Of a DNA stretch of 64,000 bases, positions 23,711 through 34,160 are shown one piece after another. The stretch lies in contig CM037596.1 of the NCBI GenBank assembly GCA_021018995.1, positions 88,915,184-88,979,183 of the forward strand, in the 5' to 3' direction. Each line of letters starts with the position of its first letter. Within the stretch, counting starts at the first letter, position 1. This DNA comes from Chloranthus sessilifolius. Lineage: Eukaryota; Streptophyta; Magnoliopsida; Chloranthales; Chloranthaceae. The translations under genes were made by a program, and so were the position numbers. The notes under the pieces were generated by a model. It was not told the origin of the DNA, made no database searches, and saw only the letters and a program-made list of their open reading frames with translations.

Positions 23711-24777
23711 CTAGTTTGCTTGGGTGGGTGCAGAGGGAATGATCTTCCCAGCATCGATTAAGTCTTGGATCGCGTGCTTCAATGGGAAGTAGCGATTAGT
23801 TGGGTGACCCAGACCCTGATGGAAATTGCAATGTGTATTGGAGTCAAAATTATATGGAATCGGATTGGGAGGAGGTCGCGGTTGGAGCGCAGTTACTAAT
23901 CCCTTTTCAATTAATAAAGGTAAAAGTACACTCAAGGATTGCCCCAAGGGCGTAAAGACTCGATCATAACGGGCCATCCTCTCTGGGGTCATTTGTGTCC
24001 CCTACCCATTCCCTACTCTTTGTACTGGCCATGTCCTAATGGGAGCTGGTTGCGCTGCTTTAAACTGGAAGGGGGCTACACTGTTATTGTTGGGCTAGGT
24101 GTTTGTAACATTTTGCACCTCTGCCCCTGTCCTCCTATCGTTCTTCTACTCAATAAACCTCCTAACCCCACTAGGTCCCCCTGAAGCATTCTTACTCAAC
24201 CGCTCTTCCCTAATGGCATCCTCACAGAGGTTGGCGTTCCTTACCAAATCAGTAAAACTGGATTGCTATTGGTATACAAGAAAATCGAAAATCACTGGTA
24301 GAGTGTTCTTTGAAATCATCTCTATATGCTCATCATCTGGTATTCTATTTCTGACTTGAGCGGTCAATGCTCTCCTACGCCCCAAATAGTCGTCGAAGGT
24401 CTCGTTGGGATTCTGTTTCAAACGGTCCAAATCAGACTTGCGCGGTTCAATATCAGTATTGTAGACATACTGTTCCTGGAACAAATGCATCAAATCCTTC
24501 CATGTCTTCATCATGGATGGTTCAAGAGATGTGAAGCACACCACCTCAAGGCTGGTCCGGTCAAACTTTTCTGAAAGACTTTTATTAGAAGTCTCTCGTC
24601 CCCCCCATACTGGGACATATCCCCACAATAGGACTTAAGGTGTGCAATCGGGTTGCCCGTGCCATTGTTCTTGTCGAATACTAGCATTTTAAATTTGGGT
24701 GGCAGGGGGACCTCAGCAAACAAATACAAATCCGTGAAATCTGTGGACTGGATTTCAGCACCACGTATCTTTAACAA
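23711..24777 (-). pseudogene. gag: gag of the Ogre-like element
   Basis: This is the capsid precursor. The N-terminal capsid half shows PPKFKMLVFDKNNGTGNP and HLKSYCGDM (near 24690-24620). After a frameshift near 24540 the second half reads TWKDLMHLFQEQYVYN and DYLGRRRALTAQVR (near 24500-24350). The nucleocapsid-like segment has CNFHQGLGHPTNRY (near 23835-23790), where the final Cys of the CxxH/GH/C-type knuckle is Tyr. It is followed by FPLKHAIQDLIDAGKI, typical of Tat gag. The frame is broken into at least three pieces. Confidence 0.8.
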
Positions 24778-25005
24778 TTTTTTCTAGATTTTGTCTAGTT
24801 GCTCCCTTAACTGTTCCGATTCTTTGGACATGGGGATCATTTTTTCAACAGTCGGCCGAGACTCGCTCTGTGCTATTGGGGGTGGGATTGCTACCGGTGG
24901 AGGATTAATAGAGGTCACTGTCCCGACATAGGCACCACTATTTCTGATCTCGTCCTCCTCATACTGCTAATCTATGTAGGGTGCAGTGAGGATGGTGTTC
25001 TCATA

Positions 25006-26703
25006 CTATTGTTGCATGGACTGCATGGGATTGGATTGGATGTGGGTTGGGTGAGCCCCTTGAATGTCTGGGAGGTGTTGTGGGGTGATGGGATGAGTAG
25101 TGGTTTGGTTTAGGGGTGGGGCCTGATGGGGCCATTGGATATGGGAGAAGGTTTGGATTTCGTCTTGGGGTATGGGGCCATGGGAAAATTGGGTCTGAGG
25201 TATGGCATGGGTTTGACCCAGTTGTGAAGGTTGGGGGTGAGTGAAGTTTTGGGGGTATTGTGGTGGGTAAGAGGTTTTGGCTTGGGCTATGGGCCTGAGG
25301 TAGGTTTGGGCCATAAGGCCTTGATCAAGTTGGGTTTGGGCAAAGGGCATGGGATTTGGGGGATCTTGGCCTATTAGGCCTTGATGGGTATGACCCATTG
25401 GGCTTTGGAGGGCTTAGGCCATGGGCCATTGGTGGGTATGGGCCTAGGCCAGATGGGTTTGGGCTTTGGGCCCTTGGGGTATGTGGGCCTGACCCACTAG
25501 GTTTTGAGGGGTATGGGCCATGGGCCCTTGGAGGGTTTGGGCCATGGGCCCTAGATGGGTATGGGCCATGGGCCTTTGGAGGGTTTGGGACATGGGCCCT
25601 TGGGTAAAGGTTTTGGCAATGGGCCCTTGAGGTATGTGGGCCTGGCCCACTGGGTTTTGAGGGGTATGGGCCATGGGCCATTTGTGGGTTTGGGCCATGG
25701 GCTCTTCATGATTTTGGGCCATGGGCCCTTGCTGGTTTTGGTCCATGGGCCCTTGATGGGTTTGGGCCATGGGCCCTTGGTATGGGTGATAGGGTGTTGG
25801 GCCATTGGGCCTTGGAGATCATGGGTGGTGGGGTTTTGGGCCAATGGGCCTTGGGGCGTATGGGAGATGGGGTTTTGGATGGTATGAATTATGGGGGGTT
25901 GATGGGGGTCATGGGGGAGTGAAGCATGGAGGTTGGCTAAGGTATGAGATGGGTTCATGGATGTGTGGTGTGGATGAGTGGAGGTGTTTTTGGAAGCCTT
26001 CTATAAGGAGTAGGCTTGGAACATCTCCTCCATCATGGTGATGGAAGAAGGATTGGATGTGGGTGGTGGATTTAAGGGATGATTGGGTATAGATGGGGTG
26101 GATGTGGAGGGAAAATTGGGCATGGTAAGTGATGGGACATGGGATGGATTGAAGGAATGGGGTGAGGCATTGGCAAAGGGGGATGGGTTGGGGATTTTTA
26201 AGGGTGATGGAGGATAAAGTATGGGTGTTTGGGAAAAATCGGGCATGGCCCCAGTAAAAATGGGCATGACCTAGGTAGATGGGGGGACTTGTGGGGGGTC
26301 GGATAGGGTGGAGGTGACATAAGTAAAGGATGGTGGATTGGGTCTATATGGGGAAGATGGAAAATGGGGCATGGGTGCGGATGTGGAAATTTGGGTTGGG
26401 TTCATCATGGATGGGGGTGGGAAATGTGTTGGGTTTTGAGGGGATGTGGATGGAATGGGTGGTTGGTTTGGCATTGATATGGGGGGACAAGTGGCTTGAG
26501 AAAAATATGGGGAATGAGGGGGTTGATTTTGGATGTTTTGGGAAGTGGTGGTTGGGAAAATGGGGGCGCCAAATAGGCCGATAGGTAGAAGGGGATAGCG
26601 TGATGGGGATGGACGTGAAGGCTTCTTCCGAATTGGAGTGGGTTGGAGAATGTGGCGGGGATGAGTCGAGATCGGCATAAGCCGAGTACACTACCCATGA
26701 CAT
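25006..26703 (-). pseudogene. Proline-rich leader ORFs upstream of gag
   Basis: A series of minus-strand frames (26703-26271, 26267-26001, 25958-25006) is very rich in Pro, Ser, Thr, His and Gln (PPSTYRP, NQPPIPSTSP). They are separated by single stops or shifts, so they look like one decayed gene. Ogre elements are known to carry an extra ORF before gag. This region sits in that position, but I see no diagnostic domain. The low complexity makes function unassignable. Confidence 0.45.
25400..25870. repeat. 24-bp coding minisatellite
   Basis: Around 15 to 20 units of GGGCCATGGGCC followed by about 12 bases. On the minus strand they encode an eight-residue repeat, consensus GPMAQTHQ. A larger duplicated block includes VGQAHIPQGP twice. 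Units carry the palindrome GGCCCATGGGCC, so this coding repeat also has local dyad symmetry. Confidence 0.8.
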
Positions 26704-27184
26704 TCTATGGGAACGGGTTGGGTATGGGTGCCTTGGATAAGGCCGAAAAATTTTCCTCCTTCTTCCCCTACAGGAGGATGGAGGGCAAGATGATGCCGTT
26801 GTGTCGGCACCACAAAGGTTCTATTTTTTTATGTTTTCTTATTTTTTATTTTTTTTAAATTTTTTTTTCAAAACAAAGGTTATGAGGCCTAGGAATTCCC
26901 TTCTCGGGTGGCTTTCGCACCCTAATTTAGAACCCGTGGCGACGACTCTGATATGCTTCGAAAGAATCAAAGGAATATCTTTAATCTATTGAAGGTACGA
27001 AAATCGAGGCAGATAACCCGATCCCCCAAAATGAGCCAAAAAGAAGTTGCCTTTTTTTGACCGGCGGGGGAGAATTGGGTGTCGGAGATGGCGGGGCCCA
27101 ATCAGAGGTACTAAACACACTAATCGGGGGACTCGGGATGTGGAAAAGGCCACAGATTCAGGCAGCTGCTGTCCATAACAGGCT

Positions 27185-27350
27185 TGGCACAAGTAATACA
27201 TGCGCCAAGTCAAAATGCTCCCCTTTTTACACTGGCGCAACTATTAGTTGCGCCAAGGTAAAAGTGGTTGGGATTAAAGCTAGCGCAACTATTAGCTGCA
27301 CCAGTTATAATTTTGAGATTTTTGCACTAGCGCAACTAATACTTGCGCTA
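27185..27350. repeat. Palindromic-repeat array 4 (5' leader)
   Basis: Four units start at 27185, 27233, 27281 and 27328, with a period of 48, 48 and 47 bp. The second is a perfect palindrome with a central T. The array lies about 0.8 kb inside the 5' LTR, in the untranslated leader of the element's own RNA. Confidence 0.88.
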
Positions 27351-27858
27351 GGCTAAAATAGGGCTCCAGATGTATATGATAGCAGCAAACAACACCCGAA
27401 ATGAGTCTCTTTTTTTGGTTTTTGTGGAAGCTAGGCTTCCGGGAACTGATTGTTTATATGTGATCGTTTCCCTCCTCACCGAAGCCTAAAGGTTTAAGTC
27501 CAGTATAACTCGCTAGTGTGCTCCCCAAGGGTTTTAAGCTTTGGAATGGGAACCCACCCGATATACCTCCGGCGCAAGCCCCTTCTCAGATACTAGGTGG
27601 GCTGAGACTTTTCTGGATCATCACCACTAGGGGCTGCCGCCATACTAAGACCCGGGTGGTTGTATGTGTGCCTAAACTTAATCGTCTTTTGAAAATCTAT
27701 CCCGTAAAAATAAATTAATTAAGCTCCCTAACTTGGTTCAATTTTTATTTTTCAAAACAGTTTATTTTTTATGAAAGTTTTCTTTAGTCCAAAAGTCAGA
27801 GGTGATGACCCCGTGCCGCCACTACGGGCCGGCGTCTACTGTCGAAATATGTTTGCAC

Positions 27859-28065
27859 AAGTAGGCCCGCCAATCGGCTAAGGCACTTTAAATGATGAAA
27901 AATTAAAGAAATTAAAAGACAATATTTAAGTAGGCCCGCCAATCGGCTAAGGCACCTAAAATGACGTAAATATAAGGAAAAATAAAAATAATGCGCAAGT
28001 AAGCCCGCAGATTGGTTAAGGCATGTAAATGACGAAAAAGTAAATGACGTAATCGGAGGGGTGAG
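27859..28065. repeat. 69-bp tandem repeat, three units
   Basis: Units beginning AAGTAGGCCCGCCAATCGG start at 27859, 27928 and 27997; the third is diverged (AAGTAAGCCCGCAGATTGG). Each is followed by an AT-rich tail. It lies in the leader between the PBS and array 4. Confidence 0.8.
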
Positions 28066-28156
28066 TAAAAAAAAAAAAAAATAATAGCAATAAAGAGGTT
28101 AGTAAAATAAATAATAAATAAATGGGCCAAGTTCAAGGGAAAGCTCTACTAGCTAC

Positions 28157-28174
28157 TCCCCAGCAGAGTCGCCA
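28157..28174 (-). other. Primer binding site of the Ogre-like element
   Basis: The minus strand reads TGGCGACTCTGCTGGGGA, two bases after the 5' LTR. The truncated second Tat element has TGGCGATCTCGATGGGACA at the matching place. This is the tRNA-primer form usual in Tat/Ogre elements, and it fixes the orientation. Confidence 0.75.
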
Positions 28175-28900
28175 TTTGTGCAACAGTGGGATTTGTGATG
28201 ATCCCGTCGTGGTGATGCACTCGCTTGCAAAAAAAATAGAGTCGCCACCCAGAGCTTTTGGTGTCCCACGATACATATATCATTTTTATAAACACCGAAG
28301 TGTCACAAATATGACTCTGAATCCCGTCCACACCAAAGGCTCTTGGGTAGGGGGTTCGGTTATCGATCGAGAAGGTGTTAGGCACTCGATCAACCCGCTT
28401 AATGCGGTCTCTACTAATGGCCGAAATAAAAATAAAATAAAATAAAATAAAATAGCTTCCTCTTACCCAAATGGGCCTTAAATCCTATTTGTGTCCCTCC
28501 ATTCCTACCAAAAATTCAGCGGCGTAATGGCACAAATGGGAGGATGGGAGGAGCCAAAGAAGAGATAGGAGAAGAAAGGGGAGAGCCGGAGCCCTCGGGC
28601 CCTTGTAGCACTGTAGAGAAGCCTTGCTTGGCTTGCTTTGATGAGCTTTTGAAGGCTTGTATGATATGGAATGGGGTTCTAACTCCTAAGGCTTGAAGCT
28701 AAGAGGTAGAGAAGGAAGGCTAGGGGATCACATATACCTAACCTAGAGGCTTTTCATGAAAGGCAAGGGTGGGGAAGAGGTTTTTGAATTCTGGTTTTTG
28801 TATGGGAAGTGCGCACCAAAGGGAAAAAGATCTTCTTACTTTAAGCTCTTTCTCTCTTAGGTAAAAATTCTCAACCCCTAAACCAAAGGGTGGGGGTCTC

Positions 28901-28908
28901 TATTTATA
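28901..28908 (-). promoter_or_regulatory. TATA box of the 5' LTR
   Basis: The minus strand reads TATAAATAGAG, at the same place as in the 3' LTR. It is the likely start region for the element's transcript. Confidence 0.5.
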
Positions 28909-29191
28909 AGAAATGTGTGGATTAGGAGATCACTTAGGAGCTAAATGGGTTTAGCAATTAGGTAATCTCAAATCTAAAGTTTTCTAGGGTTTTTGGAGCC
29001 TTGAAATGTGTGAGAAAGTCCTCCAATGGTGGATGATGGGGTGAGGCTTTAAGCCACTTGAAGGATTGCAAATAGATAGGGAATGGTTGCAACAGAATTA
29101 GCAAAACACATTCCAAAGGTTAAGGTGGTCAACAAGTCAAACCCCAATCACGATTTTTAGGACAAAATCCAGAGGTTACTGTTCATATGCC

Positions 29192-29396
29192 TGGTACAAC
29201 TAATAGTTGCGCCAGGCAAATGTACAGTAAAACAGTTTTAAACAGTGCCTGGAAGTTGGTTCGCAAGGGTGGGTCCCACCTTTAACCTTGGCGCAACTAA
29301 TAGTTGCACCAGACTTAAAATCTGAGAGAATTGGCCTGGCGTAACTAATAGTTGCGCCAGGCAAAATTATCACTGGCGCAACTATTAGTTGCACCA
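29192..29396. repeat. Palindromic-repeat array 5 (5' LTR)
   Basis: Units start at 29192, 29289, 29337 and 29374. The unit at 29337 extends on both sides to GCCTGGC and GCCAGGC, giving 14-base arms with one mismatch. Compared with array 1 it lacks the last unit but keeps a full first unit, so units have been gained or lost since insertion. Confidence 0.85.
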
Positions 29397-29819
29397 AATC
29401 GCTAGGGCGCCCACTTGATTTTACTCTTATGACCTCCAGGCTCGGTTTACCATATCTTTTGATGTATACCTCCGATTGGGGCGATTCTTAGATCGTTGGA
29501 AAGTTGACGACCTCTACTTTTCAATGGTATAAGATTCAATTGCAGTAGAGGGTTGTGGCTGGTTTCAGTGCATCCCTCCTCAACGATTTGCTTGATAAGG
29601 TTAGGTTTAGGTTCAGAATGAGTTCTAAGGGATTGATTTCTAAAGGTTCGGGTCAGTTCCTAAGGGATCTAGGGTGATTCCTAAGGGTTTGGAAAGGTTC
29701 CTAAGGGTTCTAAGGAAATTTGTAAAGGTTCCAAACATGTCATCAAAAGCTCAAAATTGCACCTCTCTCGAAAGGTGTTTCGATCGGGCCTTGGGCCAAA
29801 TTTGGGTGTCTACAGTTCA

Positions 29820-29973
29820 ATATATATTCCAGCAGTCTCATGTCTTGCTTCAACTCTTGACAGGTTGCACTACTTCTTTGCTTGAGTTCCTCTTATGTGC
29901 AGCTATTGCAGGTGTTCCATATGGCAACATCTCTTTGTGTTGTTGTCTAGTGTGCACAGAGCTTCATATATTG
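29820..29973 (-). mobile_element. LTR2 of gag-only tandem, segment 2
   Basis: This continues LTR2 after the Ogre-like insertion and aligns with 402-555 of LTR1. It ends with TATTG (29969-29973), the left copy of the duplication that flanks the viral locus. Confidence 0.85.
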
Positions 29974-30063
29974 TTGTTTTATTAGTCATTTGTTTATGCA
30001 TTAGAGTTTCTTCCCGTGTGCTTCCTTCTCTTCCGCAACCACGTCTTCCCCCTACTCTGAGTT

Positions 30064-30078
30064 TGGTATCAGAGCCAT
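30064..30078 (+). other. Viral tRNA-Met primer site, inverted copy
   Basis: TGGTATCAGAGCCAT on the plus strand matches the complement of the initiator tRNA-Met end, used by caulimovirids to prime reverse transcription. The same sequence lies on the minus strand at 41342-41356, and a mutated one on the minus strand at about 30885-30896. Confidence 0.85.
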
Positions 30079-30615
30079 GTCCGGCTAAGCCCGTGGTAAT
30101 TACATATGGCGGGTAGCTAGTGTTGGAATCTTGAGAGGTAGTGAGTCGTGATTAGGGTGGCTAATCATGGGCGTATGAACTACTGTTCATCGTCTTCTTC
30201 AGTGGTTTTTATGGATGACTTATAATGGTCTGTTTAGATTTACTACTATGCTGTGGTAGCGTGGGAAGTCGCGTTGGGATGACTTGATGGCATTGTAGCA
30301 GGGATTGCGTTGTTGCCGGTTGATTCCCCGTAAAAGTCGTGGACGGACGCAGTTTTGCAACAGCAATCCAGTAGTAAATCTAAATGAATTGTTGTAAGAA
30401 GTCCATAGAGATTTATGGAGAAGAAGGTAAATAGTAATTTACTATGCTGATGAATAGTATTCCGAATCACTATTCACTATAGTAAAACTATTCCAACATT
30501 ACTATTCCCATATGTAATTACAGTCTTATTGGTTTTCACCAAAAGCTCTTTTACCCTTTCTTTTTTACTGTTTTAATAAAAAAAAAAAATAAAAAAAAAT
30601 ATCAATTTTAATTTT

Positions 30616-30763
30616 ATGTCTCTTTTTAATTTTCCCTCTAAAAAATTAATCAAAAACAAACAATTAGATAAATGGTCTCAAATTGATGACCAACAAAACC
30701 AATTAAATCGATGGACAATTCCTTCCATCAATCCTAAAACAATCTATCAATATGGATGGAACC
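30616..30763 (+). pseudogene. Movement-protein 5' fragment, inverted
   Basis: About 49 codons, starting MSLFNFPSKKLIKNKQ, are identical in translation to the start of the minus-strand ORF at 40794. The match stops after YQYGW, where unrelated sequence begins. It belongs to a plus-strand leader copy, which makes the two ends of the locus inverted repeats of about 0.8 kb. Confidence 0.85.
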
Positions 30764-30844
30764 ATTTATCTCAAAAATTTCAGCTTCCTGTCTCATTCCC
30801 ATATCACCTTTTTCAAATTATTCTTATAAGTTATCAAAGATTTG

Positions 30845-30985
30845 TTTTATTAGTCATTTGTTTATGCATTAGAGTTTCTTCCCGTGCTTTGATACCAAAC
30901 TCAGAGTACGGGGGAAGACGTGGTTGCGGAAGAAAAGAAAGAGCACGGGAAGGAACTCTAATGCATAAACAAATGACTAATAAAA
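30845..30985. repeat. Inverted-repeat junction in viral leader
   Basis: A 30-base arm at 30845-30874 is repeated as its exact reverse complement at 30956-30985, with about 80 bases between. Plus-oriented viral leader meets minus-oriented leader here, near a mutated primer site (30885-30896). It marks a head-to-head join of two viral molecules. Confidence 0.85.
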
Positions 30986-31099
30986 TAGAAATATATTAAA
31001 CAACTTAAAACATAAGGAATATTACACTATGCAACTACTATGCTGCTACTATGCATGCATTAAACAAATATATACAGATGCCAAGAGAAGTCTTACCGA

Positions 31100-31440
31100 T
31101 ATGGAAAGCTTCTCCGATACACACTTAAACTAAAGAAAGAAAGAGAGAAAGCAAGAGAGAAAGCTATGGAAATTGCTCAATCTAAATTTTTCGGTGTCCT
31201 GGACAATCCCTAGGCTAACCCTTTTATAGATGAATGCGGACTTGAAGAGGTTTGAAATCCGCCACTGATTGATGAATGCGGACTTGAAATGAATTGAAAT
31301 CCCACGAAAGTGAGACACGGTGTCGGGTGGATTGGTTGCAGTCGCTTCGCCCCTTGATAATTGTGTTCGACGAAGGGCATGCGCCAAGTTCATAATTGAA
31401 TAATGACTCATGGACAGTGGTGAGTATATTAATAATAACA
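31100..31440 (-). promoter_or_regulatory. Viral promoter region, unit 2 (decayed)
   Basis: This aligns with 41560-41830. A TATA box (minus strand, TATAAAAGGG, 31219-31228) is preserved. The upstream activator-like element is damaged (31368-31386) relative to the intact form at 41792-41811. It includes the duplicated word TGAATGCGGACTTGAA. Confidence 0.6.
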
Positions 31441-31493
31441 ATTAGTTGGATGACAGCTGTTTTATTGACTGATTTGTCTTTTGTGGCTGAACT

Positions 31494-32880
31494 TCATGGT
31501 TCTCTGTGATTGTCAAGATTCTGGTAAAATATTGAATCGCCAGATAGGGAGCTATCCGAATCAGAGTTGTAAAGCTGATCTTCTTCTTGGATAGATGCTT
31601 CAATTTCTAAATTAGCGGGCAAATGGAGATTATTCCTGCTGATCATTTGTTGGAGAAATTTTTCTGCTTCTTCTTCTTGTTGAGGAGTAGTCATATTCCA
31701 TGGGAAAATCTGAGGAAAATTCTTCACCATCGTAAATTTTGAAAGCATAATGGTCCTTAGAAATTTCTCTCTCGCGGAGAAAATTGTATTAGGAATGAAT
31801 CCAATAGGATTTGGGAGAGATGGACAGGCACTCGATCGTAAGTTAAAGGATCCGCTTGGTTGATATATTCCATCTCATACATTTGAGTTTTACGAAGAAT
31901 CCAAATTTGATATGGTTGGAAAATTTGTTCTCTAGACCGCCAGCCAAGAGTGCTAGTGATCTAAAAAGTAAGATAAATGCCTTTATGAGAACATTTAGAG
32001 GCATGGCAAAACCATGGATTTAATCATTCGTGAAAAATTTGAATATTGACAAATGGGAAAATAATTTGGTTGACCAATCCCCAATCAAGACCTTGGGAAA
32101 GATTATGAGGATAATCAAAGTGAACAAAGAAATTTTTGTGAGATAGTAACCCTGAATGTGGTTGATAAATTGACAATTCTGTAATAAGATTTGTTTGATC
32201 TGGGCAGCCCTATCCTCGATTAGGGATTCAATATTTTGTGAAATATCAATTGAAGAATATGTTTGGCTTTTTCAAACATATGCATTCTTTTAAGACGATG
32301 CGTAATTGGATCATTTTGTTTTACCAATTCAATGAGGTTGAGGAAATAGGAAATTTTCTCAATGGAAAGGGTTTTTTCTTCCCAATTGAAGTTCACGAGT
32401 AGTGAGGTTAGGCCTTCATAAAGTTCTTGGATATCGGCTTCTTCGACCTGAATTTTGGATGCCAGGATGGTCAAATGTTGTCTGACTTTTCTTTTATTAT
32501 TGGCAACATGATTTTCCACACTCCATTAATTTCTTGGTACATGGAGGAATCAATACGTAATAATAAAATTGGGTATATGGCTAATGTTGAACATTTCGAT
32601 TTGGAGTAGTCTTTGATTTCCATAATAGGAGATTGGGTAAGGAGATTCATGGTTTGATAGGTTTGAAAAGCAAATTTGTTTTCTCCGATGGAATTATACA
32701 TTTGGTATAATGGGCCAGGAAAGTTATAATTTGGCTATGGGTGATTGCCATGAAGTGTATAATCCTCGTTGGTGTCCTTTGAGGACAACATAAACTTTTC
32801 TTTGTGGCGAGAAATTGTCTTCGCTTGAATTGGTCAGAGAAGAGCTTCCAAAGAAGACTAGTCATCACCGCACATAACAA
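31494..32880 (-). pseudogene. Viral region of unknown function downstream of protease
   Basis: At least four consecutive minus-strand pieces (for example EEADIQELYEGLTSLLVNFN near 32440-32385, and an acidic serine-rich C-terminus ending 31494) read as one decayed coding region with many stops and shifts. No RT or RNase H motif is present. It lies between the protease remnant and the unit 2 promoter, so it would be the 3' end of that unit. The domain is not recognised. It could be a C-terminal extension of the polyprotein or a separate ORF. Confidence 0.45.
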
Positions 32881-33239
32881 GTCGTGGTGATCCGGTGATT
32901 TCTAATGTAGGATCACCGATAAGTAGAAAACCAATCGGATTAGTGGTATGCTAATGCTTATAAATGCTAATGCTCATGCAAATAACCAATTCAATAGTGT
33001 GAGTAGTATGATGATCCCCTGCAATTGGGTATTGCTCGTAAGGGAGACACAACAAAGATGAGGAAAGGAGGCCTCGTAAGGAGAGGAGAGAAATGGAATC
33101 AAGGATGACCTCAAATTGAGCAGTAAATGCCTTGAGAATCAACCCTAGTAAACGGAAAATGGAAGAAATAAAAGGACCCCTAAGATAAGGGTTTGAGTGA
33201 TATTTGGGAGAATCACAAAGGAAGTGGAATGGTAATATC

Positions 33240-33656
33240 ATGATGTCAATAGCAAAGATGGTTAAGTTTGTTGTGGATAGGTATGGGATATCCACTAGCA
33301 TTGGTGAGACTTTGACAAGTGGAGGTCAAATAAAAGGAAGGGACTAATCCTTGAAGACAATTCATGTCAAGACCACTATCAATAAGGGCTATGATGTCAT
33401 AAATTGTATAATTGGAACTAATTAATAAATTGACCTTGATATACCATTTTGGGGAGGATTCGTTGGAGAGTATTCGTGTAAGAATTTGATGGAGAACCCA
33501 AGAGGCTTCTTTGTTTTCCAAATGATGGAGGCGATTATTAATAGTGGAAATTTCGTTAGCAAATTGTTGCTTTAAAATAATTAATGCATTGTTGAGAGAT
33601 TCTATTTGTTGTTGGAAATTGGCAACCATAGAAGAAGTATGGGTAGAATTGGTCAT
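33240..33656 (-). pseudogene. Viral aspartic protease remnant, unit 2
   Basis: The N-terminal part is a coiled-coil-like spacer (NNALIILKQQFANEIST). The catalytic loop reads ALIDSGLDMNC (about 33390), matching ALIDSGADLNC in unit 1. The frame ends after SGYPIPI by a shift near 33250. Downstream there is no RT, unlike unit 1. Confidence 0.75.
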
Positions 33657-34075
33657 CCGTTAGAAGAATTATGGGATTCTAGCCGATGAAAGAGTTCTCT
33701 AATAGAGTAAGGATTTTCTACTATTAGAGACTTTCTAGTTTCTTTTGTGAGTCAGATATACATGCTTCAATCAATTTGATTTCATTATTGGGTCTTCGCT
33801 TTATCAACTAAGTCCAGTAACGATTGTTGGGATTCAGAAAGAACATTAATACTAAGATTATTCATGGCAGCAAATGCTTGCCAAGAATCATTCGAAGTAT
33901 GGATATGATTACAGTTGCAATTTGCGTGTGGTGGTCACCGCAAGAGGAAGATGACGGCGGAATGAATGTCATTATCGACTTTGAAAGTTCAATATTCGTG
34001 ACTCAATCTAAACAGTATTTTGAAAGGGTTAATTTCACCTTCATCATGAATTTGATTTATTCTTTGTTCGCTTGT

Positions 34076-34116
34076 ACAATTATTGGCATAATGACCAAAT
34101 CGATGGCATTTGTAAC
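34076..34116 (-). pseudogene. Viral CCHC zinc knuckle, unit 2
   Basis: CYKCHRFGHYANNC reads on the minus strand in a different frame from the capsid ORF that ends at 34161, so a frameshift lies between them. It is homologous to CYKCLKFGHYANRC in unit 1 (about 39080-39040). Confidence 0.75.
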
Positions 34117-34160
34117 ATTTAATTTCTCTTTGGGGTCGATTTGAGTTTCTTCTTTTCTCA

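Larger units (their letters stand above)
7049..29814 (-). mobile_element. Tat/Ogre-like Ty3/gypsy retrotransposon, 22.8 kb
   Basis: This is a complete but decayed element with two LTRs (7049-8719 and 28177-29814), a PBS beside the right LTR and a purine tract beside the left one, so it is transcribed on the minus strand. The order is proline-rich leader ORFs, gag, protease, RT/RNase H, archaeal-type RNase H, integrase, then about 9 kb with two antisense genes before the 3' LTR. The size, second RNase H and antisense passenger genes are known traits of the Tat/Ogre lineage. In the first 220 or so aligned LTR bases I counted about 21 differences, so the insertion is old. Every coding domain is broken. 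Confidence 0.93.
28177..29814 (-). mobile_element. 5' LTR of the Ogre-like element
   Basis: This 1638-bp LTR runs TGTGCAACAG to GTGTCTACA, with GTTCA duplicated outside. It matches 7049-8719 with scattered substitutions. It holds palindrome array 5 and a TATA box (minus strand, 28901-28908). Confidence 0.93.

Noticed and set aside
26001..26703. Proline-rich frames as a host extensin-like gene
   Set aside because: They lack a signal peptide and lie between LTR, PBS and gag of one element on its coding strand; low complexity explains the open frames.
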